NCBI RefSeq assembly: GCF_011065895.1
Contig: NZ_JAALCR010000007.1
Span: 186,001-250,000, forward strand
Length of the DNA: 64,000 bases
Direction of reading: 5' to 3'
Source of the DNA: Paludisphaera rhizosphaerae
GTDB lineage: Bacteria; Planctomycetota; Planctomycetia; Isosphaerales; Isosphaeraceae
Below the pieces are notes generated by a model that saw nothing but the letters and a program-made list of their open reading frames with translations, had not been told where the DNA came from and did no database searches. Made by a program: the position numbers and the translations under genes. This document shows positions 26,048 to 35,200 of the stretch, in pieces. The number at the start of each line of letters is the position of its first letter. Position 1 is the first letter of the stretch.

Positions 26048-27079
26048 ATGGAAACGATCCGCCTTCCGCGACGGGCTTTCACCCTGATCGAACTGCTCGT
26101 GGTGATCGCCATCATCGCCGTCCTCATCGCGCTCTTGCTGCCGGCCGTGCAGGCCGCCCGCGAAGCCGCCCGCCGCGCCCAGTGCACGAACAACCTCAAG
26201 CAGATTGCTCTCGGCGCCGTCAATTACGAGTCGGCCAACAGCGTCTTCCCGCCGTCGGTGCTTACTCAGGGAACCAACCCGACGCTCATCGGCTTTTCGT
26301 CGCTGCTGCGGATTTGCCCGTTCATTGAGCAGAACGCCCCGTTCAATGCGGCGAATTTCTCGCAGGCGTTCTTCGGTGAAGCTAACTGGACGGTTCCGGG
26401 CATCGTCATCTCGACGTTCAACTGCCCGAGTGACCCCACCGCGATGAAAACCGAGGCGATCCAGTTCGGTCCGCCGACGTTCAAACAGGCCCACTCGCAC
26501 TACTCGGGAGTCGTCGGCCCCTGGAACGCCTTCGGCGGGACCTACGGCGCGACCGGCCTGGTCCTCGACCCGGCGATCCCCCAGTACGCCAAGGGCGCCA
26601 TCATCGCCGGCCCGGTCTCAATCGCCTCGATCACCGACGGCACCAGCAACACGATGATGTATTCGGAGAACGGCCACGGCGTCTTCAGCTCCACGACCCA
26701 GCCGCTTATCCACATCTGGAGCGGCTCCGACCCCACCTCGACCGCGCTCGAGACCCGGTTCGCCCCCAACTGGGGCCGCAAGTACTCTGACCCCGCCAAC
26801 GATCCCGGCAACAACGCCCTGCAGAAATTCGCCATCCTCGACGCCATGAGCTTCCACCCCGGCGGCGTGAACGTGGCCCTCTGCGACGGCTCGGTCCGCT
26901 TCTTGAAGGACTCGATCGGCTCCTGGACGATCGCCACGCCGCAGATCAACGGCCTTCCCCCCGGCGCGACCAACGCCAGCCCGTACGGCATGACCCTGCC
27001 CGCCGGCGTCGGCTTCGGCATCTACCAGGCCCTCTCCACCCGCAACGGCGGCGAGGTCCTCAGCGCAGACCAGTATTGA
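26048..27079 (+). CDS. DUF1559 protein with pilin-like N-methylation signal
   Basis: The protein has 343 residues. A short leader and [20 protein letters not shown] form a type IV pilin/pseudopilin prepilin-peptidase signal and helix, followed by [20 protein letters not shown]. The C-terminal block (MSFHPGGVNVALCDGSVRFL) is the H-X9-DG motif typical of DUF1559. These very abundant planctomycete proteins probably are surface-exposed pseudopilin-like proteins; their function is unknown. It lies between two related small lipoproteins. Confidence 0.93.
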   Translation: METIRLPRRAFTLIELLVVIAIIAVLIALLLPAVQAAREAARRAQCTNNLKQIALGAVNYESANSVFPPSVLTQGTNPTLIGFSSLLRICPFIEQNAPFNAANFSQAFFGEANWTVPGIVISTFNCPSDPTAMKTEAIQFGPPTFKQAHSHYSGVVGPWNAFGGTYGATGLVLDPAIPQYAKGAIIAGPVSIASITDGTSNTMMYSENGHGVFSSTTQPLIHIWSGSDPTSTALETRFAPNWGRKYSDPANDPGNNALQKFAILDAMSFHPGGVNVALCDGSVRFLKDSIGSWTIATPQINGLPPGATNASPYGMTLPAGVGFGIYQALSTRNGGEVLSADQY

Positions 27080-27179
27080 TCTCCGGCGCCTCCACCCGGC
27101 CGGCCCCGCGCTCCGCGCGAGGGTCGGCCGGTTCCGTGACGCCAACGTCGATCCTCCTGGAATCTCAAGACGCCACGCC

Positions 27180-27431
27180 ATGAACCGTTCGATGCTCTCC
27201 ACGCCGCTTCGCCGGCCTGCACTCGTCCTCCTCATCGTCGGCCTCGTCTTCGGCTCCGGTTGCGAGGAACCGGACGAAACCGTCCGAGGCGCTGGGTCGA
27301 TCGACGTCCCAGTTCAGGAGCTGGGCTTCCAACTTTCGGACGCCCCCGCGCCGACGCCCCCCCTGGAGGATTACCCCCAGAACCCGAACCTGAACCTCGG
27401 CGACGAGGCCGTCAGCACGGGTCGAAACTGA
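27180..27431 (+). CDS. Small lipoprotein (GAGSIDVP type), paralogue of 25756
   Basis: The protein has 83 residues. A hydrophobic signal (ALVLLIVGLVFGSG) is followed by C28, then DETVRGAGSIDVPVQEL, matching the lipoprotein at 25756, with a longer Pro/Asn-rich tail. It follows the DUF1559 gene by 100 bases and is followed by a terminator-like hairpin, so the three genes may be one transcript. Confidence 0.75.
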   Translation: MNRSMLSTPLRRPALVLLIVGLVFGSGCEEPDETVRGAGSIDVPVQELGFQLSDAPAPTPPLEDYPQNPNLNLGDEAVSTGRN

Positions 27432-27460
27432 CGCGATCTCCGAGCGCCTCGCTCAACCAC

Positions 27461-27498
27461 CGGCCGGTCTCGCGCAGCTTTGCGGAGACCGGCCGTTT
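27461..27498 (+). terminator. Terminator hairpin after the lipoprotein-DUF1559-lipoprotein cassette
   Basis: An 11-bp perfect stem (CGGCCGGTCTC at 27461-27471 with its complement at 27485-27495) is followed by TTT. It lies 30 bases past the stop at 27431. The short T-run makes it only moderately convincing. Confidence 0.55.
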
Positions 27499-27535
27499 CG
27501 CTGCGCCAGAGCCGTGAGCGCGGCCCTCGGCGCGA

Positions 27536-27946
27536 TCACGGAGCGACGGACGACGAGTTCCTCGCCTTGTAAAAGAGGTCGCGCCGACGCCTCAGCCATT
27601 CGGCCACCTGGGCGTGACCGGCCTCCGTATGGCGGACGACGAGGGCCGCTGAAGTCGGGAAGGGCGAAACCGATCGCGTCCCCAGCCACCAGACGTCCGG
27701 CGTGATCGAGGACTTCAACAGGTCGGCCTCGCCGTTCAGAGTCGCCAGGGCCTGGGGCGAGATCACGCCCGGCCGCGTCGCCGCGGGCGGGATCTCCGCC
27801 AGGTCGCCCACGTAGTACGTATGTACGACTCCCTGGCGTAGATACCGCCAATAAACCCACCGACCGACCCCCAGCGCGACGGCCAGCAGGGCGATCAAGA
27901 TCAGCATCCGGCGGATCGTGAATCGGTTCACCGCTCGAATCGGCAT
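27536..27946 (-). CDS. Small single-pass membrane protein, unknown function
   Basis: The protein has 136 residues: a short basic start, one hydrophobic helix (RRMLILIALLAVALGVGRW), then a soluble domain with YYVGDLAEIPP, VISPQALATLNGEADLLKSS and AGHAQVAEWLRRRRD. The start ATG 27946 has GGAG 8 bases upstream. I do not recognise the family; the tail resembles short planctomycete proteins with a 'secretin-like' or PilQ-derived segment, but that is a guess. Confidence 0.65.
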   Translation of the reverse strand: MPIRAVNRFTIRRMLILIALLAVALGVGRWVYWRYLRQGVVHTYYVGDLAEIPPAATRPGVISPQALATLNGEADLLKSSITPDVWWLGTRSVSPFPTSAALVVRHTEAGHAQVAEWLRRRRDLFYKARNSSSVAP

Positions 27947-28113
27947 GTCGCGACGAACTCCTTGCAGCCTTCGCCCTCGGCGACCTCTTGCCGCGGTTCG
28001 GCGGTCGCCGTCCGCGGCTCTGCCCCTGTCAGGAGTATTGGAGTCCAGTCTGGCGGGGCTGTCCACGGAATTCGCCTCCCCTGGATGGCCTGCCGCAAGT
28101 CCGATCAGGCCGC

Positions 28114-28142
28114 TTGAGCCCCCCTCGCCGCCCGGTTACGAT
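28114..28142 (+). promoter_or_regulatory. Candidate promoter of the DUF1080 gene
   Basis: TTGAGC (28114-28119) and TACGAT (28137-28142) are spaced by 17 bases, about 48 bases upstream of the ATG at 28191. Confidence 0.5.
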
Positions 28143-28190
28143 GCCGTCCGGTTGACACATCCGAATCCCTCCGCTCCCCAGGAGTGGTCC

Positions 28191-28796
28191 ATGAAAGCGC
28201 AGCTCTCCCTCGCCGCCCTGCTGACCATTGCACTCGTCGCCCCCGTCCGCGACGACGACTGGCGGCCCGACGCCGGTTTCCGCAGCCTCTTCAACGGTCA
28301 CGACCTGACCGGCTGGTGCTTCCGCGCCAAGGTCGACGGCAAGGCGCCGAAGGTCGGCGAGGTGACCGAGAAGTTCGACGGCAAGACCGCCTCCAGCGAC
28401 GACGGCCGCTACTCGGCCCGCGACGGCGTCCTCACCGTGAACTTCCCCAAGGGGAAGGAGCGGCTCATCTCCGCGATGTACACGGTGGAGGAGTTCCCCG
28501 GCGACTTCACTCTCAAGCTGGAGTTCCGCGCCAGCGTCAACGCGGACAGCGGCGTCTTCATCCGCAAGCCGCAGCTCCAGTGCCGCGACTACCTCGTCGC
28601 CGGGCCGTACAAGGAGCTCAAGAGCTACAAGCCCCAGGAGTGGAACCTGATCGAGGTCGTCGCCAAAAACGGCGTCGCCCGCTGTACCTGCAACGGCGAG
28701 GTCCTCGAAGCCGAATTCAAGCTCCCCGAGACCGGCCCCATCGGTCTGGAAGGCGACCGCGGCCAGATGGAGTATCGTCACATCCAGATCAAGTGA
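28191..28796 (+). CDS. DUF1080 (3-keto-disaccharide hydrolase-like) secreted protein
   Basis: The protein has 201 residues. The signal peptide covers about 1-18. The DUF1080 concanavalin-like beta-sandwich shows FRSLFNGHDLTGWCF, YTVEEFPGDFTLKLEFRA, SGVFIRKPQ and GPIGLEGDRGQMEYRHIQIK, the standard C-terminal signature. DUF1080 proteins are linked to 3-keto-glycoside hydrolysis and are numerous in Planctomycetes. The start ATG 28191 follows AGGAG by 6 bases. It stands alone with its own promoter. Confidence 0.92.
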   Translation: MKAQLSLAALLTIALVAPVRDDDWRPDAGFRSLFNGHDLTGWCFRAKVDGKAPKVGEVTEKFDGKTASSDDGRYSARDGVLTVNFPKGKERLISAMYTVEEFPGDFTLKLEFRASVNADSGVFIRKPQLQCRDYLVAGPYKELKSYKPQEWNLIEVVAKNGVARCTCNGEVLEAEFKLPETGPIGLEGDRGQMEYRHIQIK

Positions 28797-28836
28797 TCGG
28801 TCCCTTGACCCAATCTCGTCGGATCGCTTGAACATG

Positions 28837-28865
28837 GGTGCCATGGCCACGCTTGCGTGGCCATG
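28837..28865. repeat. Palindromic REP-like unit (family 2), copy 1
   Basis: The core 28842-28865 is a perfect palindrome of 11-bp arms (CATGGCCACGC) around TT, preceded by GGTGC. Further copies are at 43872-43966 and 44198-44227. The sequence after it, ending GCCGGTTCATGG near 28909, resembles the spacer and start of a decayed second unit. Confidence 0.75.
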
Positions 28866-29008
28866 CGATCAGCGACCGTCGTGCTGTCGTCCCTCGCCGG
28901 TTCATGGATCGACAAAAGCGCAGCTGACCTCGGCCCTGCCGTCTCGGTAAAATAAGACCTGCAGGGATAGGCGGACTGAGAAAGCCGCAACCGGGACGGA
29001 CCGACGCG

Positions 29009-29947
29009 ATGATCACGGAGCGCATCAAGGCGATGCTGGAGGCGTGCGAGACCGGCCGGCCGGTCTTCCCGCCTTCGGTCCTGTTCAACGAGGGCTGGCT
29101 GCTGCGGCTGGTTCTCGATTGGTTCGCGCGCCACGGCGGCGACCGCTACCCGCTCTCGCCGAAGCCGGAGGCCCGCTGGTTCTCCGAGCCCTGGCTCCCC
29201 TCCGCGTTCCTGCCGCGTTATCGAGGCGACCGGCTGGCCGAGGCCCGGTCGCACGCCGACGGGGTCGTCGGCCATTTCACCGTCGGCGATCCGGGCACGG
29301 CGGGCCTGGCCCTCCAGCGCGACGCATCCCAGCTTGTAGTCGTCGAGGCCAAGCTTTACGCCCGGCTCTCAACCGGCGTGAAGAACGCGCCCTACTTCGA
29401 TCAGGCTGCGCGAACCGTCGCCTGCATGGCCGAGATCCTCCGCCGCGCCGAGCGGCCTGCCGAGGAGATGGACGACCTCGCCCTGGTGATCCTCGCCCCC
29501 CAGGCCCGCATCGACGACGGCGTCTTCGCCTGGGACGCCGCCCCCGAGGCCGTCCTGCGGAAGGTCCGCCGCCGCGTCGAGGACTACGCCGGCGAGCGCG
29601 ACGCCTGGTTCCACGACTGGTTCGAACCCACCTGGCGACGCGTCGAGATCCGCTGCCTGAGCTGGGAGGAGATCATCGAGGTGATCGCCTTCCACCGCCC
29701 CGAGGAGGGCCAGGTCCTCGACAGCTTCTACGGCCGCAGCCTCCACCACAACCGCCCCCAAATCCGCGCCGCGTTCCCCGGCGCCCGCACCGGCGCTTCG
29801 GGCGATCGCGCCTTCCCCCACGCCGTCGCCGAAGGCGAACCCAAGTCCAACGGCAACGGCAACGGCAACGGGCGAGCGGATCGGGGCGTCAGTAGTACTT
29901 CACGGTCAGCCACCCGTTCGACCCCGACAGCAACTGCAATTTCGTGA
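29009..29947 (+). CDS. PD-(D/E)XK nuclease-fold-like protein, unknown function
   Basis: The protein has 312 residues. The N-terminal helix contains FNEGWLLRLVLDW (E28). An acidic residue, D84 or D105, precedes the strand LVVVEAKLYARLS, giving an E113-x-K115 motif, and PYFDQAARTVACMAEIL follows. This order fits the catalytic core of the PD-(D/E)XK superfamily, although no conventional restriction enzyme family is recognisable. The last ~40 residues are Asn/Gly- and Ser/Thr-rich and overlap the 3' end of the convergent gene by 59 bases, so the native C-terminus may once have been shorter. A palindromic repeat lies upstream. Confidence 0.72.
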   Translation: MITERIKAMLEACETGRPVFPPSVLFNEGWLLRLVLDWFARHGGDRYPLSPKPEARWFSEPWLPSAFLPRYRGDRLAEARSHADGVVGHFTVGDPGTAGLALQRDASQLVVVEAKLYARLSTGVKNAPYFDQAARTVACMAEILRRAERPAEEMDDLALVILAPQARIDDGVFAWDAAPEAVLRKVRRRVEDYAGERDAWFHDWFEPTWRRVEIRCLSWEEIIEVIAFHRPEEGQVLDSFYGRSLHHNRPQIRAAFPGARTGASGDRAFPHAVAEGEPKSNGNGNGNGRADRGVSSTSRSATRSTPTATAIS

Positions 29948-32084
29948 CCCCCGTGGCGTAGATCGCGTTCAGGAGCGACTGCGTGGGGAACGGGCCGGGG
30001 CTGAGGAAGGGATCGGGCAGGCCGTTCTTGTCGTGGATCACAACCACGGATTCATAGTTCGTGTTGTTGTTCACCTTCTGGTTTTGCAGAACGAGATAGG
30101 CGTACGAGGGAGCGGCCGGCGCGAGGTAATAGGGGACCTTCCCCTTGTAGGCCGCGATGTCCCATTTCAGCGGCATGAAGGTCTGGAAGAAATACTTGTC
30201 GAACGCCTGATCGGTCGTCGCGGCGATCTTCGACACAGTGGCGTAGTCCCACGAGAGGCTGCCGTTGTGGACGCCCAGACCGATCGTGGCGAGCCGGCCC
30301 CAGTCCGAGAGGATGGCGTTCTCGTACTCGCCGTTCTTCGTGTTCGCCGTCGTGTAGAGGGTGTCCAACTGATCGAGGAGTTTCACCTCGGTCGTGTCGA
30401 TCGCGGTCGTGGCGTTGGGGTTGGCGTCGCCCGAGATCGTGGAGACCCACGAGCCGAATCCCGACGCGATCGCCGACGCGGCGACCGCCGCCCCCGCGGG
30501 GAGGCCCGCCGCCGCCACCGCCCAGAGTTCCGCCTCGGCCATCGCTTCCAGGAACAACTGCACGCCCTCGGATTGGTTCGAGGTCGAAAGCTGGACCTGC
30601 GTCGCGACGCTCGTCACCTCGTTCGAGGCCACCGTCGCGATCTGCTGCGTCAGGGCGTTGATCTGGTCGAACAACGCGAAAACGTAGCCGACGTACGTGG
30701 TCTCCGTGTAAAGCTGCGTCTTCATGGAGTTCCAGTCGGCCGTCGAGACCTTGTCGGGAGGCGTGTCCATCGCCTCGATCAGCGCCGGCCAGTCGGGGAT
30801 CGAATTCTGATACAGGGCGTCGGTGTAGACCGAGCGGATGCCCCCCGGCGCCGTGACCCCCAGCGCCGTGCTGATGGCCTGGTAAGCCTTGGTTTCGCCG
30901 TCGTCCATCGCGGGGAAGCCCGTCGCCGGCTGGTCGGCCACGCCGTAGGTCAGCAGCTCCAGGTACTGCTCGCCGATGACCGCGTTCAGCCGATACTGGG
31001 AAATCCCCGAGATCGCGTTGATCGTCCCGGGCAGGGTCTGGCCCGTCACCTCGCTCCAGGCCCCGACGCCCTGCGGCCGGCTGTATAGCGTCCCGTTCGC
31101 CACCGCCCAGGCCGTGCCGTCGGCCGTGGCGCTGATCATCGCAACCGCGCCGATCGAGTCGAAATAGGGGTCGGCCTGAAAGACTCCATTCACGAGGCGG
31201 AAGGCCTGCGCGTTACCGCCGCCGACGGTTCCGATGGCCCAGATGTTCCCCGCGTAGCCGACGCTGATCGCCGTCAGCTTGGCTCCGCCGTTCGACGCGG
31301 CCGTCCACGAGCCGGACCCGCTCGAAAAGACGTAGGGCGTCCCCGACGTCCCGACGGCCCAGGTCGTCCCGTCCGAGCCCGCCGAGATCTGCGCGAACTT
31401 GTCGCCGCCCGGAAGCGACGGCGCGGCGGTGGTGCTCGCCTTGCCGTTCACGTACTGGAAGGCGAACGCCTGGCCCGTGGACATGACCACCCAGGCCTTC
31501 GTCGACGAGACGGCGGCCACCGACGTGATCCCCCCCTCCGTCGTCCAGACCGTCGTATAGGTCGCCGTCGACGGGTTGTAAGTCGTCAGCCACGACCTGA
31601 TCCCGATGAACCCAAAGGTCTGCCAGACGGTCCCGCCGGCGCTCGTCGAGACCGACAGGGCCGTCCAGGGGACGGGGGACGCCGCCATCTGCGTCCATCG
31701 CGTCCCGATGTCCCACTGGCCCCCCATCGGCAGGCCGGCCGGGTGGACGTCGACGGACGTCCCGCCGCTGGACGCCACCTCGGCAAGCCGCGCGGCCCTG
31801 GAATGGCGGGCTCGCAGCATGGCCCCGGGCCTCGGCGTGGTGAGCGGCAAGGGCGCCCGACGGGCCTCCACGACCGTCCCCGACCAGTCGGACAGGCCGT
31901 GCGCCCGCGTCTGACGCACGGGGGCCTCCTCGGCCGCGGCGTGCCGCATGCCGGCCAGTGCCAGCGACGAGAGGAGCGTGCGAATCTCCAGCCCATCGAA
32001 CGCGGGCCTGTATCGACGGCCGCAAGCGACCCGAATCCCGGACGACCTCGACATCGCCACCACCCGATCGGTCAAGGACTGCAT
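29889..32084 (-). CDS. Large secreted protein with LExRxLLS motif and beta-propeller repeats
   Basis: The protein has 731 residues. Near the N-terminus is RRYRPAFDGLEIRTLLSS, the LExRxLLS motif found near the start of many large planctomycete surface proteins. Residues about 110-390 contain tectonin/propeller-like repeats (SAGSDGTTWAVGTSGTPYVF, ISVGYAGNIWAIGTVG, ISATADGTAWAVANGTLY). The C-terminal half is helical (VGYVFALFDQINALTQQIA) and ends with beta strands. The substrate or partner is unknown. ATG 32084 and ATG 32054 both precede the motif and neither has a clear ribosome-binding site. Confidence 0.78.
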   Translation of the reverse strand: MQSLTDRVVAMSRSSGIRVACGRRYRPAFDGLEIRTLLSSLALAGMRHAAAEEAPVRQTRAHGLSDWSGTVVEARRAPLPLTTPRPGAMLRARHSRAARLAEVASSGGTSVDVHPAGLPMGGQWDIGTRWTQMAASPVPWTALSVSTSAGGTVWQTFGFIGIRSWLTTYNPSTATYTTVWTTEGGITSVAAVSSTKAWVVMSTGQAFAFQYVNGKASTTAAPSLPGGDKFAQISAGSDGTTWAVGTSGTPYVFSSGSGSWTAASNGGAKLTAISVGYAGNIWAIGTVGGGNAQAFRLVNGVFQADPYFDSIGAVAMISATADGTAWAVANGTLYSRPQGVGAWSEVTGQTLPGTINAISGISQYRLNAVIGEQYLELLTYGVADQPATGFPAMDDGETKAYQAISTALGVTAPGGIRSVYTDALYQNSIPDWPALIEAMDTPPDKVSTADWNSMKTQLYTETTYVGYVFALFDQINALTQQIATVASNEVTSVATQVQLSTSNQSEGVQLFLEAMAEAELWAVAAAGLPAGAAVAASAIASGFGSWVSTISGDANPNATTAIDTTEVKLLDQLDTLYTTANTKNGEYENAILSDWGRLATIGLGVHNGSLSWDYATVSKIAATTDQAFDKYFFQTFMPLKWDIAAYKGKVPYYLAPAAPSYAYLVLQNQKVNNNTNYESVVVIHDKNGLPDPFLSPGPFPTQSLLNAIYATGVTKLQLLSGSNGWLTVKYY

Positions 32085-32276
32085 CGCCCACCACCGCCAT
32101 GGCCGGCCACGATGCCGCCCAAACGCATGCCAGGTTGGATCAACGCATTGTAAGGGGCGTTCGCTGGGTCGATCCAGATGGTGGCGGAATCGCATCCCTA
32201 TCGCGCACGATCGTCATCATGGCTCTGTTGCCGGGCGCAGGCTTTCGGGCCGTCCTGTCGCTGTGGCTCGCTCTCA

Positions 32277-35200
32277 TCAGAGCTTCTGCAGGCGAAGCGA
32301 ACCCAGGTCGACAGGCTGCTTCGGATCGCCGACGGTCGGCGGCGGCACGGTGAACGGAACGTCGAGGAGACGCATCCTCGGCGCCCGGCTGACCTCGACG
32401 CGCAGCCGGTATTCGCCCGGCGGCGCGTCGTCGATGCGGAAGCGACCCTCGCCGTCCACGGTGGCCGACAGGAAGGGCCCGCGGGCCGCGTTCTCGGGAC
32501 GGCTCGGCGAGGCGTGGAGGATCGCGAAGTTCCAGCGGACGCCCTTCTCAAGCCCTTCCGGCGGCTCGAGCCGCCCGGCGACGGCCCGGCCGGTCCCTCC
32601 CAGGGCGACGCGGATCGTCTCATTCTCCGGGAATCGCATCGGGACCATGCACGACGACGTCGGCTCCACGGAGCCCTCATTCACGGTGAGCATGATCCGG
32701 CGGCCGATCGAGCCTTCGCCGGGGATCACCCGATCGAAGACGAACCGGCCCCCCGGCCCCGTGGTGGCGTCATAGTGCGTGAAGATGCTGGGTACCTCGG
32801 GACCATAGGAATGCGGACGGGAGGCGTTGATGGTGATGGGCGCCCCTTCGACGGGCTTTCCACCGACCTGGAACGTCCCTTCGACGCGGCACCACGGCTC
32901 CAGCTTGATGACCCGCGACGGCTCCCAGGCGCTCGTGGCGGTGATGTGTGCAAAGCCCGCTGGGTGTGCGATCACGAGCTGAAACGCCCCGTTCGGAGGA
33001 GGGAACTGAAAACGTCCGGCGGCGTCGGTCACGGCCCTCGCGGCGTAGGTCATGCCGTCGTCCACGTCGCCGTTCTTGATGTTGATCTGCGAACCGGCGA
33101 CCCCCAGGGCGATCCGGGCGCCGGCCGCCGGCTCGCCGCTCGCGGTTTTGACCTCCGCGGAGAGGTCCGTGCCCCGTCCCATCTTGAAGTCGACGACGAC
33201 GCTCCCCTCGTCGCTCTTGATCTCGCGCGAGACCGCCAACTGATAGCCGTCGGCCTCGATCAATAGCAGATGCGCGAGGTAGCCGCGATCCGGGAGGTAC
33301 TCGAATCGACCGTCGGTCGCCTCGAAGCTGCTGTTTCGATCCCAGTTCATGTGATCCGGCGTGGATCGGATTCCGGGGACCACGCGGAACCGCGGGATCG
33401 GCTTCCCGGTCGTCGCGTCGGTCACGCGACCCGTGATGGCCAGCGGCGCGGGAGCGCGGACGACGTACTCCTCATCGCGGGCGATGAACGGCTGAAGCAG
33501 CATCTGAACGCCGTTGGGAGGGCAGACGTCGGCCTGGAACTCGTCCACGGGGGCCTCATGCCAGACCCACACGCCGTTCTCGTCGGCTCGCTGTCCAACG
33601 TGGTCGAACTCGAAATACTGGAACGGCCCCCGCCAGCGCTGAAAGAAGATCCGCGTCCGGGGGATCGGCTCGCCCTGGGCGTTCAGGACGCGGATCCGTA
33701 CGGTTCGCCCGGGCTTCATCGCGAAGTCGACGGGCGCCATTCCCGGGGCGATGTCCACTTCTTTCATGTCGATCGCTCGGCCCCGCGCGGACGCCACGAT
33801 GCGGGCGGCGCCGAATTCGCAGCCCAGCAACGTGTAGGCCCCGTCGGCACCGGTCCTGGCCTCGCGGATGTCGTTGAGGAACTTCGTCCGGACCAGGGCG
33901 TCCGCGATCGGAGCGCCGGCCTCGTCGGTGATCTTGCCCGTGACCGATAAGCCCGCGTCGAGCGTGATGGCGGCGGTCGGCTTCACCCCTGGCGCCAGCC
34001 CGAAGCGAGCCCAGGTTAAGGACGGTCGATTCGGTCGATAGTTCGGGTGGTTGATCTCCACGTGGACTTCATTCAGACCGCCCGGCACCTTGTCGAACCG
34101 CCATGCGCCGGTCGCATCGGTCGTGACCGTCTGGCCGAGGAGGACGACCGCGGGATTGTCCGGGCTCGTCTTGTACTGGACGCTGGGCCGGACGCTCGCC
34201 CCCTCGATCGGTTTTCCCGCGGCGTCGACGATCACCCCGCCGACGATCCAGGCCCGATCCAGTGACGCGGTCAGCCGAGGCGGAATGGCCTCCGCGCGAC
34301 GCCAACCGGCCCAGAATGGACCGTAGTTCGGGATATCCACGAAGACGTCGAACCGCTCGACCTTCGCGGGAAGCTCCAGGGCGACGCGGCCCTCGGCGTC
34401 GGCTTTCACGAAGAGGTCGTATCGCTGTTCCTTGACGAATGTCCCGCGGCGGATGCGATCGGCCGGGGAACGAGGATTCATCCGCAGTTGGACCTCAGCC
34501 TCCGGGATCGGCTTGCCGTCCGGCCCCAGGACGGTCAATTCGAAGTCCCGACCCTCACGGCCGTCCGCCGGCGGCGCGGTCTGTCGAGGCTGATCGCCGG
34601 CCGGGGTGCTGAGCGAGGTTGTGACCGCCATCACAACAACCTCGGACTTCTCCTTGGCCGGCGCGGCCTGTGGAGGCTCATCGGAGGTTCGAGAGCGGGG
34701 AGCTGAGGCGACCATCATCGTGGTCGCCTGGGATCTCCAGATCACCCCGGGCCATCGGCCGTCCTCGGTCGTCGGCGCGGGCTGTCGAGGGTCCCCGGAG
34801 GCGCGGAGGTAGGGCACGACGACGATCGCCAGCAAGACCAGCGCGGCGATCGGGAGCGGGCCGAAACGGACACGGAGCGGACGGTCGACGTCGAGCAGCC
34901 TGCGGGCGCGTCGGAGGGTGGAGCTTCGCGCGTCCAGCCCGAAGACGCCGAGCCCCCCGTCCAGGGCCCCTCGCGAGCGTCCGGCGATCCTGAGGATCCG
35001 CACGAAGGCCTCGCCCGACTCCACGGGGCAGCCGTCGCCCTGCGCCAGCGCGACGTCGTCGCAACGGTACTCGCGCAACTGGTTGAGCATCCGGTTGGCG
35101 ACCCAGATCGTCGGGTTGAAGAAATGAACGATGGCGGCGACCCGCTGCAACGCGACGACGATCAAGTCGCGACGCCGGACGTGGGCCAGCTCGTGGAGCA

